Assembly (NCBI RefSeq): GCF_000445995.2
Contig: NC_022080.4
Span: 2,878,001-2,942,000 of the forward strand
Length of the DNA stretch: 64,000 bases
Source: Geobacillus genomosp. 3
GTDB taxonomy: Bacteria > Bacillota > Bacilli > Bacillales > Anoxybacillaceae
Direction: 5' to 3'
Shown in pieces: positions 31,803-39,021 of the stretch (the first letter of the stretch is position 1; the number at the start of each line of letters is the position of its first letter). The notes below the pieces were generated by a model. The model saw only the letters and a program-made list of their open reading frames with translations, did not search any database and had not been told where the DNA came from. The position numbers were made by a program, and so were the translations under genes.

Positions 31803-31828
31803 AAAAAAACCGGCGCCATTCGCCGGTT
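31803..31828 (-). terminator. Terminator of the 33-residue cysteine-rich gene
   Basis: ACCGGCG-AATGG-CGCCGGT followed by seven T residues (one with the stem) on the minus strand, 18 bases after the stop codon. Confidence 0.9.
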
Positions 31829-31846
31829 CGACACACTAGTACGGTG

Positions 31847-31948
31847 TTATTTTTGAACGACAATTTTCATCCCGCATTGACAAAGCACCGAATGTTTCAG
31901 CCGCCGCACGGGCTGTTGGCATTGTTCACAAATCATCGTTTTATTCAC
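31847..31948 (-). CDS. 33-residue cysteine-rich protein, candidate zinc-binding peptide
   Basis: A GTG start at 31948 has AGGAGAG eight bases upstream; an in-frame ATG at 31936 is an alternative. Four cysteines form CEQC then LCQC-G, a possible four-cysteine zinc knuckle, in a basic chain ending KIVVQK. It has a well-formed promoter (TTTACT-17-TATAAT) and a strong terminator, so it is a complete small transcription unit. No family is recognised. It is divergent from a flavoprotein gene. Confidence 0.7.
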   Translation of the reverse strand: MNKTMICEQCQQPVRRLKHSVLCQCGMKIVVQK

Positions 31949-31984
31949 TCGTTCTTCTCTCCTTTGTCATCCCTTCTGCTTTCC

Positions 31985-32013
31985 ATTATACACCTAGCCA
32001 TATTTAAAGTAAA
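31985..32013 (-). promoter_or_regulatory. Promoter of the cysteine-rich small gene
   Basis: TTTACT (32013-32008) and a perfect TATAAT (31990-31985) with 17-base spacing on the minus strand, 36 bases before the GTG start. Confidence 0.75.
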
Positions 32014-32020
32014 TATAATT

Positions 32021-32035
32021 TAATAATAAGTATCA
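32021..32035. promoter_or_regulatory. Fur-box-like inverted repeat between divergent promoters
   Basis: Minus strand TGATACTTATTATTA matches the 7-1-7 Fur core TGATAATNATTATCA at 12 of 14 defined positions. It lies eight bases upstream of one -35 and 18 upstream of the other. AT-rich surroundings make chance likely enough to keep confidence low. Confidence 0.35.
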
Positions 32036-32053
32036 TTTTATAAAACAAATCAT

Positions 32054-32082
32054 TTGGACCTTATTTCCACTTATGCTACACT
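32054..32082 (+). promoter_or_regulatory. Promoter of the short flavoprotein gene
   Basis: TTGGAC and TACACT separated by 17 bases, 40 bases before the ATG at 32123. Confidence 0.65.
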
Positions 32083-32122
32083 ATCCATAGTATTAATATT
32101 CAAACAAAGGGAGGCTGTGACG

Positions 32123-32686
32123 ATGTACGACATCGCCATTATCGGGGCCGGCCCCGCGGGGGCAAGCGCCGCCATTTTCACCGCCAAAGCCGGGAAGAAA
32201 ACCGTCTTGTTTGACCATGACAAAGGGATGACGAAACGCGCTTGGGTGGAAAACCATTACGGCGTCCCGCAAATCAGCGGGCCGGAATTGGTGGAAACCG
32301 GGAAAAAGCAAGCAGCGAAATTCGGCGCGGAATTGGTCGAAGCACAAGTGACCGACGTGCAAAAAACAGACGGGGGGTTCCGTCTCGAAACGGAAAACGG
32401 CTCCTATGAGGCGAAACACGTCATTTTCGCCACCGGCGTCGCCACCGATCTGGCGGAAAAAATCGGCCTGCGCACAAAACCGGGAACAGAGCCGCGCATT
32501 AAAACGGTGCTTGACGTCGATGCCGACGGCAAAACGAACATCGACGGCATTTGGGCGGCCGGGACGGTCGCCGGCGTCAGCGTCCATACGATCATCACCG
32601 CCGGCAACGGCGCGAACGTTGCCATCAACGTCATTAGCGAGCTGAACGGCGAGCGATATGTCGATCATGATGTATTGAAAAAATGA
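32123..32686 (+). CDS. Short thioredoxin-reductase-like FAD protein without NADPH domain or redox cysteines
   Basis: 187 residues from the ATG at 32123 (AAAGGGAGG upstream). The N-terminal FAD-binding motif is IAIIGAGPAGASAAIFTAKA; VIFATGVATDLAEK and the C-terminal FAD segment GIWAAGTVAGVSVHTIITAG follow. The second Rossmann (NADPH) domain and the CxxC of thioredoxin reductase, both expected in the middle of a 310-residue enzyme, are absent. Such proteins are annotated as FAD-dependent oxidoreductases; the partner and substrate are unknown. Confidence 0.82.
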   Translation: MYDIAIIGAGPAGASAAIFTAKAGKKTVLFDHDKGMTKRAWVENHYGVPQISGPELVETGKKQAAKFGAELVEAQVTDVQKTDGGFRLETENGSYEAKHVIFATGVATDLAEKIGLRTKPGTEPRIKTVLDVDADGKTNIDGIWAAGTVAGVSVHTIITAGNGANVAINVISELNGERYVDHDVLKK

Positions 32687-32694
32687 CAAAACGA

Positions 32695-32726
32695 GGGTGT
32701 CTCAAACGCAACGAGACACCCTTTTT
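32695..32726. terminator. Bidirectional terminator after the short flavoprotein gene
   Basis: GGGTGTCTC and GAGACACCC pair around a 9-base loop, with TTTTT after it on the plus strand and TCGTTTTG on the minus strand. It can also end the hpa/liv transcript that comes from the right. Confidence 0.88.
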
Positions 32727-32891
32727 CCGTGCTATATATGCATTGAACCGATCCGTACCTCTCTATCTTGTCTGTTGCCGCCGGACAGACGGCCATAGAC
32801 GCAGCCGAAACACCATACGGCAGGCTGAACGACCGCTTGCGTCATCACCGCATCCAAACGACAGTCGGCCGCCCCGCCCACCCGGAGGCGC

Positions 32892-33359
32892 TCACCGCCC
32901 GATGCTCCGGTACTTCCCTTCAAAAAACAAGAGCGGGTCGCCCGGTTCGTCTTTCAGCAAAATCTCGGTCACTTCCCCAAAATAAAGCGTATGGTCGCCG
33001 GCCACGTGCGTGCTGTGGACGTTGCATAAAATATTCGCCATCGCATCCGGCAAAATCGGATGACCGTCCACCCATTCAAACGAAACAGGGCGTTCTTCTT
33101 TCAACTGGCCGGCAAACAAGCGCGACAGCTCCTCTTGATCGCGCGTCAAAATGTTAATGGCAAACTTCCCTGTTTGCTTGACGATGTCATGCATCCGCGC
33201 TTTATGGCCGATCGAGACGACGACAAGCTTCGGATCAAGCGAAACGGACATAAACGCGTTCGCCGTCATCCCTTTCACTTCCCCTTGAAAGTCGGTCGTC
33301 ACCACCGTCACACCGGTTGCGAATTTCCCCATCGCATTGCGAAATGTGCGATCATCCAT
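32892..33359 (-). CDS. hpaC: Flavin reductase, HpaC-type small component of 4-hydroxyphenylacetate 3-monooxygenase
   Basis: 155 residues from the ATG at 33359 (GGGAG upstream). It begins MDDRTFRNAMGKFATGVTVV, the flavin reductase signature, followed by TANAFMSVSLDPKLVVVSIG and the C-terminal HTLYFGEVTEILL. It supplies reduced FAD to HpaB. In most genomes hpaC follows hpaB; here it is at the distal end, after the liv transporter genes, about 200 bases from livF. That keeps its assignment to the pathway strong but not absolute. Confidence 0.85.
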   Translation of the reverse strand: MDDRTFRNAMGKFATGVTVVTTDFQGEVKGMTANAFMSVSLDPKLVVVSIGHKARMHDIVKQTGKFAINILTRDQEELSRLFAGQLKEERPVSFEWVDGHPILPDAMANILCNVHSTHVAGDHTLYFGEVTEILLKDEPGDPLLFFEGKYRSIGR

Positions 33360-33555
33360 ACGTTCTCCCATCCTTCCCTTTTCGTCATCCGCCACCCGGC
33401 GCCTTCCGCCGGCATATGGACGGCTTTCCTTCTTGCTGTTTCCGCCCCCGGGCGCTTTCCCCGGCTTTTTGTCTTTGCGCCCTGTGAAAAAGCGGCCAAT
33501 CTACACCCCCATCATAGCAGAAAGAAGGAAAAGACACAACGACGATACACGGCTC

Positions 33556-34281
33556 TTACCGGCGCCTTGCCGCCCCAAGGTACGCCTCGGCCACCCGCTC
33601 GTCGTTGAGCAGCTCGGCGGCTTTTCCGTGCAAAGCCATAGCGCCGCGCTCGAGAACGTACGCGTAGTCCGCTGTTTGCAGCGCGGCCCGCACGTTTTGT
33701 TCGACAAGAATCATGGTCGTGTGGAATTGATCGCCAAGCGGTTTCAGCATGCCCATCACTTCCTTGACCACAAGCGGCGCCAACCCTAACGACGGTTCGT
33801 CAAGCAAAAGCAGCTTCGGTCTCGCCATCAGCCCGCGGGCGATCGCCAACATTTGCTGCTCCCCGCCGCTTAATAGTCCGCCCGGGCGGTCGAGCATCGT
33901 TTGCAGTTTGGGAAACAGCTCGAGCACCCGCTCATAGTCGCGTTTCACATCCTGCCTGTCGCGGCGCTGGCGGCGGTACGCCCCAAGCAGCAAATTATCT
34001 TTCACCGACAAACCGTCAAAAATTTGCCGCCTCTCCGGCACAAGGCAAATGCCTTTGTCGACGATGTCCTCCACCTTTCCGCACGGAAGCGGTTCGCCTT
34101 CAAACACCATCTCCCCTTCGGTTGGAGTGTAGACGCCGGCAATCGTGCCGAGCAGCGTGCTTTTGCCCGCCCCGTTGGCGCCGACAATGGCGACGATTTC
34201 TCCTTCGCCGACGTGCAAATCGATTCCTTTCAATACGTGCAAATGGCCGTGGTGAACGTGAACGTTGCGAAGCACAAGCAT
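33556..34281 (-). CDS. Branched-chain-amino-acid-type ABC transporter ATPase, LivF family
   Basis: 241 residues: Walker A GANGAGKSTLLG, signature LSGGEQQMLAIARGL, Walker B LLLLDEPSLGLAP. The last feature together with LVPERRQIFDGLSVKDNLLLGA is LivF-specific. The ATG overlaps the livG stop by one base. It pairs with the LivG-type ATPase to drive uptake through LivH and LivM. Being inside the hpa cluster, the substrate is likely an aromatic acid rather than leucine (inference). Confidence 0.92.
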   Translation of the reverse strand: MLVLRNVHVHHGHLHVLKGIDLHVGEGEIVAIVGANGAGKSTLLGTIAGVYTPTEGEMVFEGEPLPCGKVEDIVDKGICLVPERRQIFDGLSVKDNLLLGAYRRQRRDRQDVKRDYERVLELFPKLQTMLDRPGGLLSGGEQQMLAIARGLMARPKLLLLDEPSLGLAPLVVKEVMGMLKPLGDQFHTTMILVEQNVRAALQTADYAYVLERGAMALHGKAAELLNDERVAEAYLGAARRR

Positions 34282-35042
34282 CAGACCGTCTCCTCTCCCA
34301 AATACGCTTTGATGACGTCCGGATGCCGCACAATCTCTTCCGGCGCTCCTTCGGCGATTTTTTTGCCGTAATCGAGAACGACGATCCGGTCGGCGATCGC
34401 CATCACCGTTTCCATATCATGTTCCACAAACAAAAAGGTAAACCCTTGTTCTCTCATGACCAACAACACATCAACAAGCCGCCTGGATTCTTGCGGGTTC
34501 AGCCCGGCCATCGGCTCGTCAAGCAAAATGAGGGAAGGACGGGATACAGCCGCCCGGGCGATTTCCACAAGCCGCTGCATCCCGTACGGCAGCGTGCCGG
34601 CCTTCTCCGCAGCGAGATGCGCCAACCCCACTTGCGCAAGGCGGGAAAGCGCCTCTTCCCGCGCTGTCTGTTCTTCTTTCGCCGCTCGCGGCAGCCGAAA
34701 GCCGGCGCTGAAAATTCCGCCCGTCAACCGCGGATGAAAACCGACCATCACGTTTTCGGCAACCGTCATATCGGAAAACAGCTGCAAGTTTTGAAACGTC
34801 CTCGTCATTCCCAACATCGCCAGCTCATGCGGCTTTTTGCCGTTGGTCACGACCCCTTGAAAGCGGACGAAGCCGCCAGTCGGGGGAAAAATGCCGCTGA
34901 TCGCATTAAACAGCGTCGTTTTCCCCGCCCCGTTCGGCCCGATCACCGCCACCATCTCCCCTTGGGCGACGCCGAACGATACATCTTGCACCGCCTGCAC
35001 GCCGCCAAACGACTTGGACAATCGCTCCACTTCAAGCAACAT
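34281..35042 (-). CDS. Branched-chain-amino-acid-type ABC transporter ATPase, LivG family
   Basis: 253 residues from the ATG at 35042 (GGGGGTGAG upstream); the upstream extension overlaps livM and is rejected. Walker A GPNGAGKTTLFNAISG, the LivG-type LGMTRTFQNLQLFSDMTVAE, and Walker B LILLDEPMAGLNPQES are present. The signature motif is degenerate here: the segment before the Walker B reads LPYGMQRLVEIARA, the usual form for LivG. Confidence 0.92.
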   Translation of the reverse strand: MLLEVERLSKSFGGVQAVQDVSFGVAQGEMVAVIGPNGAGKTTLFNAISGIFPPTGGFVRFQGVVTNGKKPHELAMLGMTRTFQNLQLFSDMTVAENVMVGFHPRLTGGIFSAGFRLPRAAKEEQTAREEALSRLAQVGLAHLAAEKAGTLPYGMQRLVEIARAAVSRPSLILLDEPMAGLNPQESRRLVDVLLVMREQGFTFLFVEHDMETVMAIADRIVVLDYGKKIAEGAPEEIVRHPDVIKAYLGEETV

Positions 35043-35047
35043 GGCGC

Positions 35048-36112
35048 TCACCCCCGCTCCCCTCCGATCGAACGGGCTTGATGACTGTCGACGGCCGCCG
35101 TCTGCTTCTGTTGACGCCAACTTGCTTTCCACAGCCGCCTCCATCCTTTGGCCGCGACGCCCGTCAGCCCGTTCGGCATGTAGATCAACATGACGACGAG
35201 CAACAAGCCAAAAAAGACGATTTCAAATTCCCCGCCGGCATTCGGCAGCAGCAGCGGAACAACGGCCTTAAGCCACTCTCCCAAACAGACATAGACGGCC
35301 GCGCCGACGAGCCCGCCCCACACGCTGCCCGTCCCGCCGATCACCACCATAATCAAAAAGTAAATGGAAGGGACGATGCCGAATAAGTCCGGATTGATGA
35401 ACGTGACATAATGGGCGTATAAGCTCCCGGCCGCCGAAGCGTAGACAGCGCTGAGCATAAACATTTGCAGCTTGTATTTCGTAATGTTCACCCCAAGCGA
35501 GCTTGCCGCCACTTCGCTCCCATGAATCGCCCGCAGCGCCCTTCCGACCCGGGAGCGGACGATGTTGCGGGCAAACCATACCCCGGCCAGAACGAACAAC
35601 GACACAAGGTAGTAAAAAGGAAGATCGCTTTGCAGCGGAATCCCGGCGATGCGGATCGGCGGGATGCCAAAAAAGCCATTCAACCCTCCTGTGATCCCTT
35701 TCCACTCCTTAAAAAATGTAAACATAATGACGCCAAAGCCTAACGTCGCCAACGCCAAATAATGTTCACGCAGCCGGAAAACCGGAATGCCGACCACAAG
35801 CGCCACCAAAGCGGCCAAAGCCGCGCCGGCAGCCAACGCCAGCCAGGCCGACCATCCCGCGTGCGCCGTCAAATAGGCGGACGTATAGGCGCCAATGCCG
35901 TAAAACGCCGCCTGGCCGAGCGAAATTTGCCCCGCATATCCCATCAGCAGCGTCATCCCCGTGCTCACGAGCGCGTACAGCCCGATGAGAATAAGGGTGC
36001 TTAGCACGTAATTATTGCCGAAGACGAGCCAAGGGAGACCGAGCCAGACGGCTGCACCGACAAGCCAAAGCCACCGTTTTCGTCCATCCGTCATTCGTTG
36101 ACCGCTCTCCAT
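35048..36112 (-). CDS. Branched-chain-amino-acid-type ABC transporter permease, LivM family
   Basis: 354 residues, GGGGGA upstream. About nine or ten membrane helices with the LivM hallmarks GQISLGQAAFYGIGAYTSAY and EVAASSLGVNITKYKLQMFM, and GGTGSVWGGLVGAA. It is one half of the membrane channel and ends five bases before livG. Confidence 0.92.
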   Translation of the reverse strand: MESGQRMTDGRKRWLWLVGAAVWLGLPWLVFGNNYVLSTLILIGLYALVSTGMTLLMGYAGQISLGQAAFYGIGAYTSAYLTAHAGWSAWLALAAGAALAALVALVVGIPVFRLREHYLALATLGFGVIMFTFFKEWKGITGGLNGFFGIPPIRIAGIPLQSDLPFYYLVSLFVLAGVWFARNIVRSRVGRALRAIHGSEVAASSLGVNITKYKLQMFMLSAVYASAAGSLYAHYVTFINPDLFGIVPSIYFLIMVVIGGTGSVWGGLVGAAVYVCLGEWLKAVVPLLLPNAGGEFEIVFFGLLLVVMLIYMPNGLTGVAAKGWRRLWKASWRQQKQTAAVDSHQARSIGGERG

Positions 36113-36125
36113 CCATCCGTCCCCC

Positions 36126-37007
36126 TTATACCCGCTTTCCGGTCATCTTGGCGAACAGCCCGTTCGGCATGAAAAACAGCACGAGCAGCAGCAGCCCAAA
36201 GCTGATCGCTTCTTTGTATCCCGAGGACAAATACCCTTCCGCAAACGACTCAAGCAGCCCGACGAGAAAGGCGCCGGCGATCGCCGCCGGAGCGTTCGTC
36301 AGCCCGCCGACAACGGCGGCGATGAACGCCTTCAGCCCGATCATCATCCCCATATCATAAGAAGCGCCCGAAATCGGGGCGATGACGATTCCCGCGAGCG
36401 CCCCTAGACCGGCGCTGACGGCCATGGCCCCAAGCGACATTTTGCGGATGTTAATCCCCATCAACCGAGCGGCGAACGGGTTGATGACACACGCTGTCAC
36501 CGCTTTGCCGATCGAAGTCCGGTTCAAAAACAGATGCAGCGCCAAGAAACTGATGACCGAGATGATGACCGCCCAAATGCTTTGCCATTGGATGACCGCT
36601 CCGAACAGATGGAGCGCCTCATGACCGCTAAACGGCCGCAGCGCATACGGATCCGTCCCCCACACGAGCAGCGCCAGCCCGCGAAACACAAATGAGACGC
36701 CGATCGTGATAATAATGAGCACGGCGACAGACGAACGGCGCGCCGGCTGAATGGCCAGCCGCTCAAACAGCGCGCCGATCGCCATCACCGCCGCAATGCT
36801 GAGCCCGATCGCGAGCGCAAACGGCATGCCGCTGTTGACAAACGTCATGCACAGCAGCGCCCCTAACATGGCAAAGTCGCCTTGGGCCAAATTCAAAATG
36901 CCGGTCACACTGTACGTAATGACAAATCCGAGCGCCACCAACGCGTAAATGCTGCCGACGGTCAGCCCGGAAAACAACAGCTGCACAAACTGGCTCCACG
37001 CTTCCAT
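36126..37007 (-). CDS. Branched-chain-amino-acid-type ABC transporter permease, LivH family
   Basis: 293 residues from the ATG at 37007 (GGAGGG upstream). Typical LivH helices: GLTVGSIYALVALGFVITYS, LNLAQGDFAMLGALLCMT, and GLKAFIAAVVGGLTNAPAAI. Second permease half, 13 bases before livM. Confidence 0.92.
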   Translation of the reverse strand: MEAWSQFVQLLFSGLTVGSIYALVALGFVITYSVTGILNLAQGDFAMLGALLCMTFVNSGMPFALAIGLSIAAVMAIGALFERLAIQPARRSSVAVLIIITIGVSFVFRGLALLVWGTDPYALRPFSGHEALHLFGAVIQWQSIWAVIISVISFLALHLFLNRTSIGKAVTACVINPFAARLMGINIRKMSLGAMAVSAGLGALAGIVIAPISGASYDMGMMIGLKAFIAAVVGGLTNAPAAIAGAFLVGLLESFAEGYLSSGYKEAISFGLLLLVLFFMPNGLFAKMTGKRV

Positions 37008-37035
37008 GACCCGCCCTCCTTCAACAGCTGGGTGA

Positions 37036-37069
37036 AACAAAAGAAAAGGGAATGAGCAGCCTAATTCCC
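37036..37069 (-). terminator. Terminator-like hairpin between the binding-protein gene and livH
   Basis: GGGAAT/ATTCCC around a 10-base loop followed by TTTTCTTTTG on the minus strand, just after the binding-protein stop. The short stem suggests partial termination, giving more binding protein than permease. Confidence 0.55.
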
Positions 37070-37075
37070 GGTTTC

Positions 37076-38245
37076 CTATTCAGCAAGAACAAACTTGCCG
37101 TCTTGAATTTGCACCATCACTAAGCTGTCGGCATCCAGCCCTGTATGATCATCTGTAGACATATGGAAGACGCCCGAAATGCCGATAAATTTTTTCGTAT
37201 TTTCCAAAGCCGACCGTATTTTTTCTTTATCGGTTCCCCCTTCTTTGATCGCATTGGCCAACAGATGAAACGCATCCCACGCATGTCCGCCAAATGTGGT
37301 CGGCTCATAGCCGTACGCTTTTTCAAAATCCCGTTTGTATGCCAGCAGCGTTTCCTTTTGCGGATCGCTGTCCGGAAGCTGGTCGGCCACTAAAATGCGC
37401 CCGGCGGGGAACCATACGCCGTTGGCCGCCTCACCGGCCAAATCGATGAACCCTTTCGTGCCAATGCCATGGCTTTCTACAATCGGCGCCTCGATGCCCA
37501 ACTGGCGGATGTTTTTCGTCACGACCGCCGATTCTTGCGCCGTGCCCCATACAATCACGGCCTGTGGATTCGCCTTTTTCACCCGTGTCAACATCGCTTT
37601 TGCATCATCGACTGTCGCTTCAAACTCTTCCTCCGCCACCGCCTGGACGCCATACTGCGGGGCGTAGCGCACGAACTCGTCGTGCCCGCTCGTTCCGTAT
37701 GCATTGGCGACGTTCAGCCACGCTACTTTCGTCCACCCTTTTTCTTTTAGGAAGCTGAGCAGCTTTTGGATGACAATATCGTCTCCTTGAGCCGTTTTAA
37801 ATGTCCAAGGGCGCGAAGATCCATCGTCTGGGTTGACAATTTGTTTGCTCGCTGCGAGGGAAATGTACGGAATGCCTGCCTTTTCGATTTGCGGGATCAT
37901 GGCTAAGGAGTTGCCGCTGATCGTGCCGCCGATGATGGCGGTCACTTTGTCTTGCTCGATGAGTTTTTTCGTGGATAGCACTGCTTCGTTTTGATTGGAT
38001 TTGTCGTCATAAGCGATCAGTTTGATCGTCTTCCCTTCAATGCCGCCTTGCTCGTTCCATTGCTTGACGAGCATTTTGACCGTCTCCATCTCCGGCTTGC
38101 CGAGCGGCGCCGCTCCACCTGAAGCAGAGAAAATGGCGCCGATTTTCAGTTCTCCCTCTCCCCCGCCGGAAGCCGGCGACTGGCCGCAGGCGGCGAGCAT
38201 CATCGTCATCCATAAAGCGAGAAGCGCTGCCCACCATCGTTTCAT
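37076..38245 (-). CDS. ABC transporter substrate-binding lipoprotein, LivJ/Leu-Ile-Val-binding family
   Basis: 389 residues from the ATG at 38245 (AAAGGGAAG upstream). Signal peptide with the lipobox LAAC, then the periplasmic-binding type I fold: KIGAIFSASGGAAPLGKPEM, IGGTISGNSLAMIPQIEKAG, and the C-terminal HMSTDDHTGLDADSLVMVQI. The position within the hpa cluster suggests it captures 4-hydroxyphenylacetate or a related aromatic acid; this is inferred from context. Confidence 0.9.
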   Translation of the reverse strand: MKRWWAALLALWMTMMLAACGQSPASGGGEGELKIGAIFSASGGAAPLGKPEMETVKMLVKQWNEQGGIEGKTIKLIAYDDKSNQNEAVLSTKKLIEQDKVTAIIGGTISGNSLAMIPQIEKAGIPYISLAASKQIVNPDDGSSRPWTFKTAQGDDIVIQKLLSFLKEKGWTKVAWLNVANAYGTSGHDEFVRYAPQYGVQAVAEEEFEATVDDAKAMLTRVKKANPQAVIVWGTAQESAVVTKNIRQLGIEAPIVESHGIGTKGFIDLAGEAANGVWFPAGRILVADQLPDSDPQKETLLAYKRDFEKAYGYEPTTFGGHAWDAFHLLANAIKEGGTDKEKIRSALENTKKFIGISGVFHMSTDDHTGLDADSLVMVQIQDGKFVLAE

Positions 38246-38296
38246 CTTCCCTTTGCCCCCTTTTTTGATAGCGGTTTCAAAATAAGTGTTCATTGC

Positions 38297-38326
38297 CCCC
38301 GCCGGGGGTTGCCTCCCCCGGCGGGG
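38297..38326 (-). other. Strong 12-bp GC hairpin between the GntR gene and the binding-protein gene
   Basis: CCCCGCCGGGGG and CCCCCGGCGGGG pair perfectly around a 6-base loop, seven bases after the GntR stop. No T tract follows, so it is more likely an RNA processing or stability element than a terminator. Confidence 0.6.
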
Positions 38327-38332
38327 ACGGTG

Positions 38333-38980
38333 CTACCGGCGGCGCTTGAACGCCTCCGCCGTATTCATTTTATGTTGCCGGGCATACTGCTCGATTTCAT
38401 GCGCCGGCGCCTTCCCCCGCAGCAGGCGGATGATATGGGCGTGCTCGTCGATCGACGCTTTCGCCCGCTGCGGCACAAAGGTGAAGCCGTAGGCGCGGAT
38501 CCGCTTCATCCGCTGCCAAATGCTTTTGATTTGCTCTTCTAAATAGGCGTTGCCGCAATGGGCGTAAATGAGCGTATGAAACTCGTAATTGAGGTCGCTG
38601 AACTGCTCAAATTCAAATTCCTCAAGCGCCCGCTCCATCCGCTCGTTTAATTGTTCCAGCCGATCGATCGCCTCCTTTGTCACACGGGCGGAGCCGAGCG
38701 CGGTCGCATAGCCTTCCAGCACAGCCAACACCGACAGCGTCTCGATATATTCTTTCTCGTTGATATTGCTGACGACGGCGCCTGTATACGGCTTAAATTC
38801 AACGAGCCCTTCCGCTTCAAGCTGGCGGATCGCTTCCCGCACCGGGATGCTGCTTAGCCCGAGCTCGCGGGCGATTTGGTCGATGACAACCCGGTATCCC
38901 GGGCCATAGACGCCGTTTTCAATGCGAGAAAGAATATACTCGTAAGCCAATTGGGTTTTGTTTTTCGCTTTCGTTTCCAT
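38333..38980 (-). CDS. GntR-family transcriptional regulator (FCD/FadR subgroup)
   Basis: 215 residues. The N-terminal winged helix (LAYEYILSRIENGVYGPGYR, then ARELGLSSIPVREAIRQLEA at about 40-59) is a clear GntR DNA-binding domain. The all-helical C-terminal part with DLNYEFHTLIYAHCGNAYLE is the FCD ligand-binding domain, which usually binds organic acids. Being inside the catabolic operon it probably controls it, and is a candidate for binding the TTTCATATATGA dyads at 43.7 and 46.3 kb. Confidence 0.88.
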   Translation of the reverse strand: METKAKNKTQLAYEYILSRIENGVYGPGYRVVIDQIARELGLSSIPVREAIRQLEAEGLVEFKPYTGAVVSNINEKEYIETLSVLAVLEGYATALGSARVTKEAIDRLEQLNERMERALEEFEFEQFSDLNYEFHTLIYAHCGNAYLEEQIKSIWQRMKRIRAYGFTFVPQRAKASIDEHAHIIRLLRGKAPAHEIEQYARQHKMNTAEAFKRRR

Positions 38981-39021
38981 ACCTTCATCATATCCTATGC
39001 CGTATACGTCCGGCTACCGAT

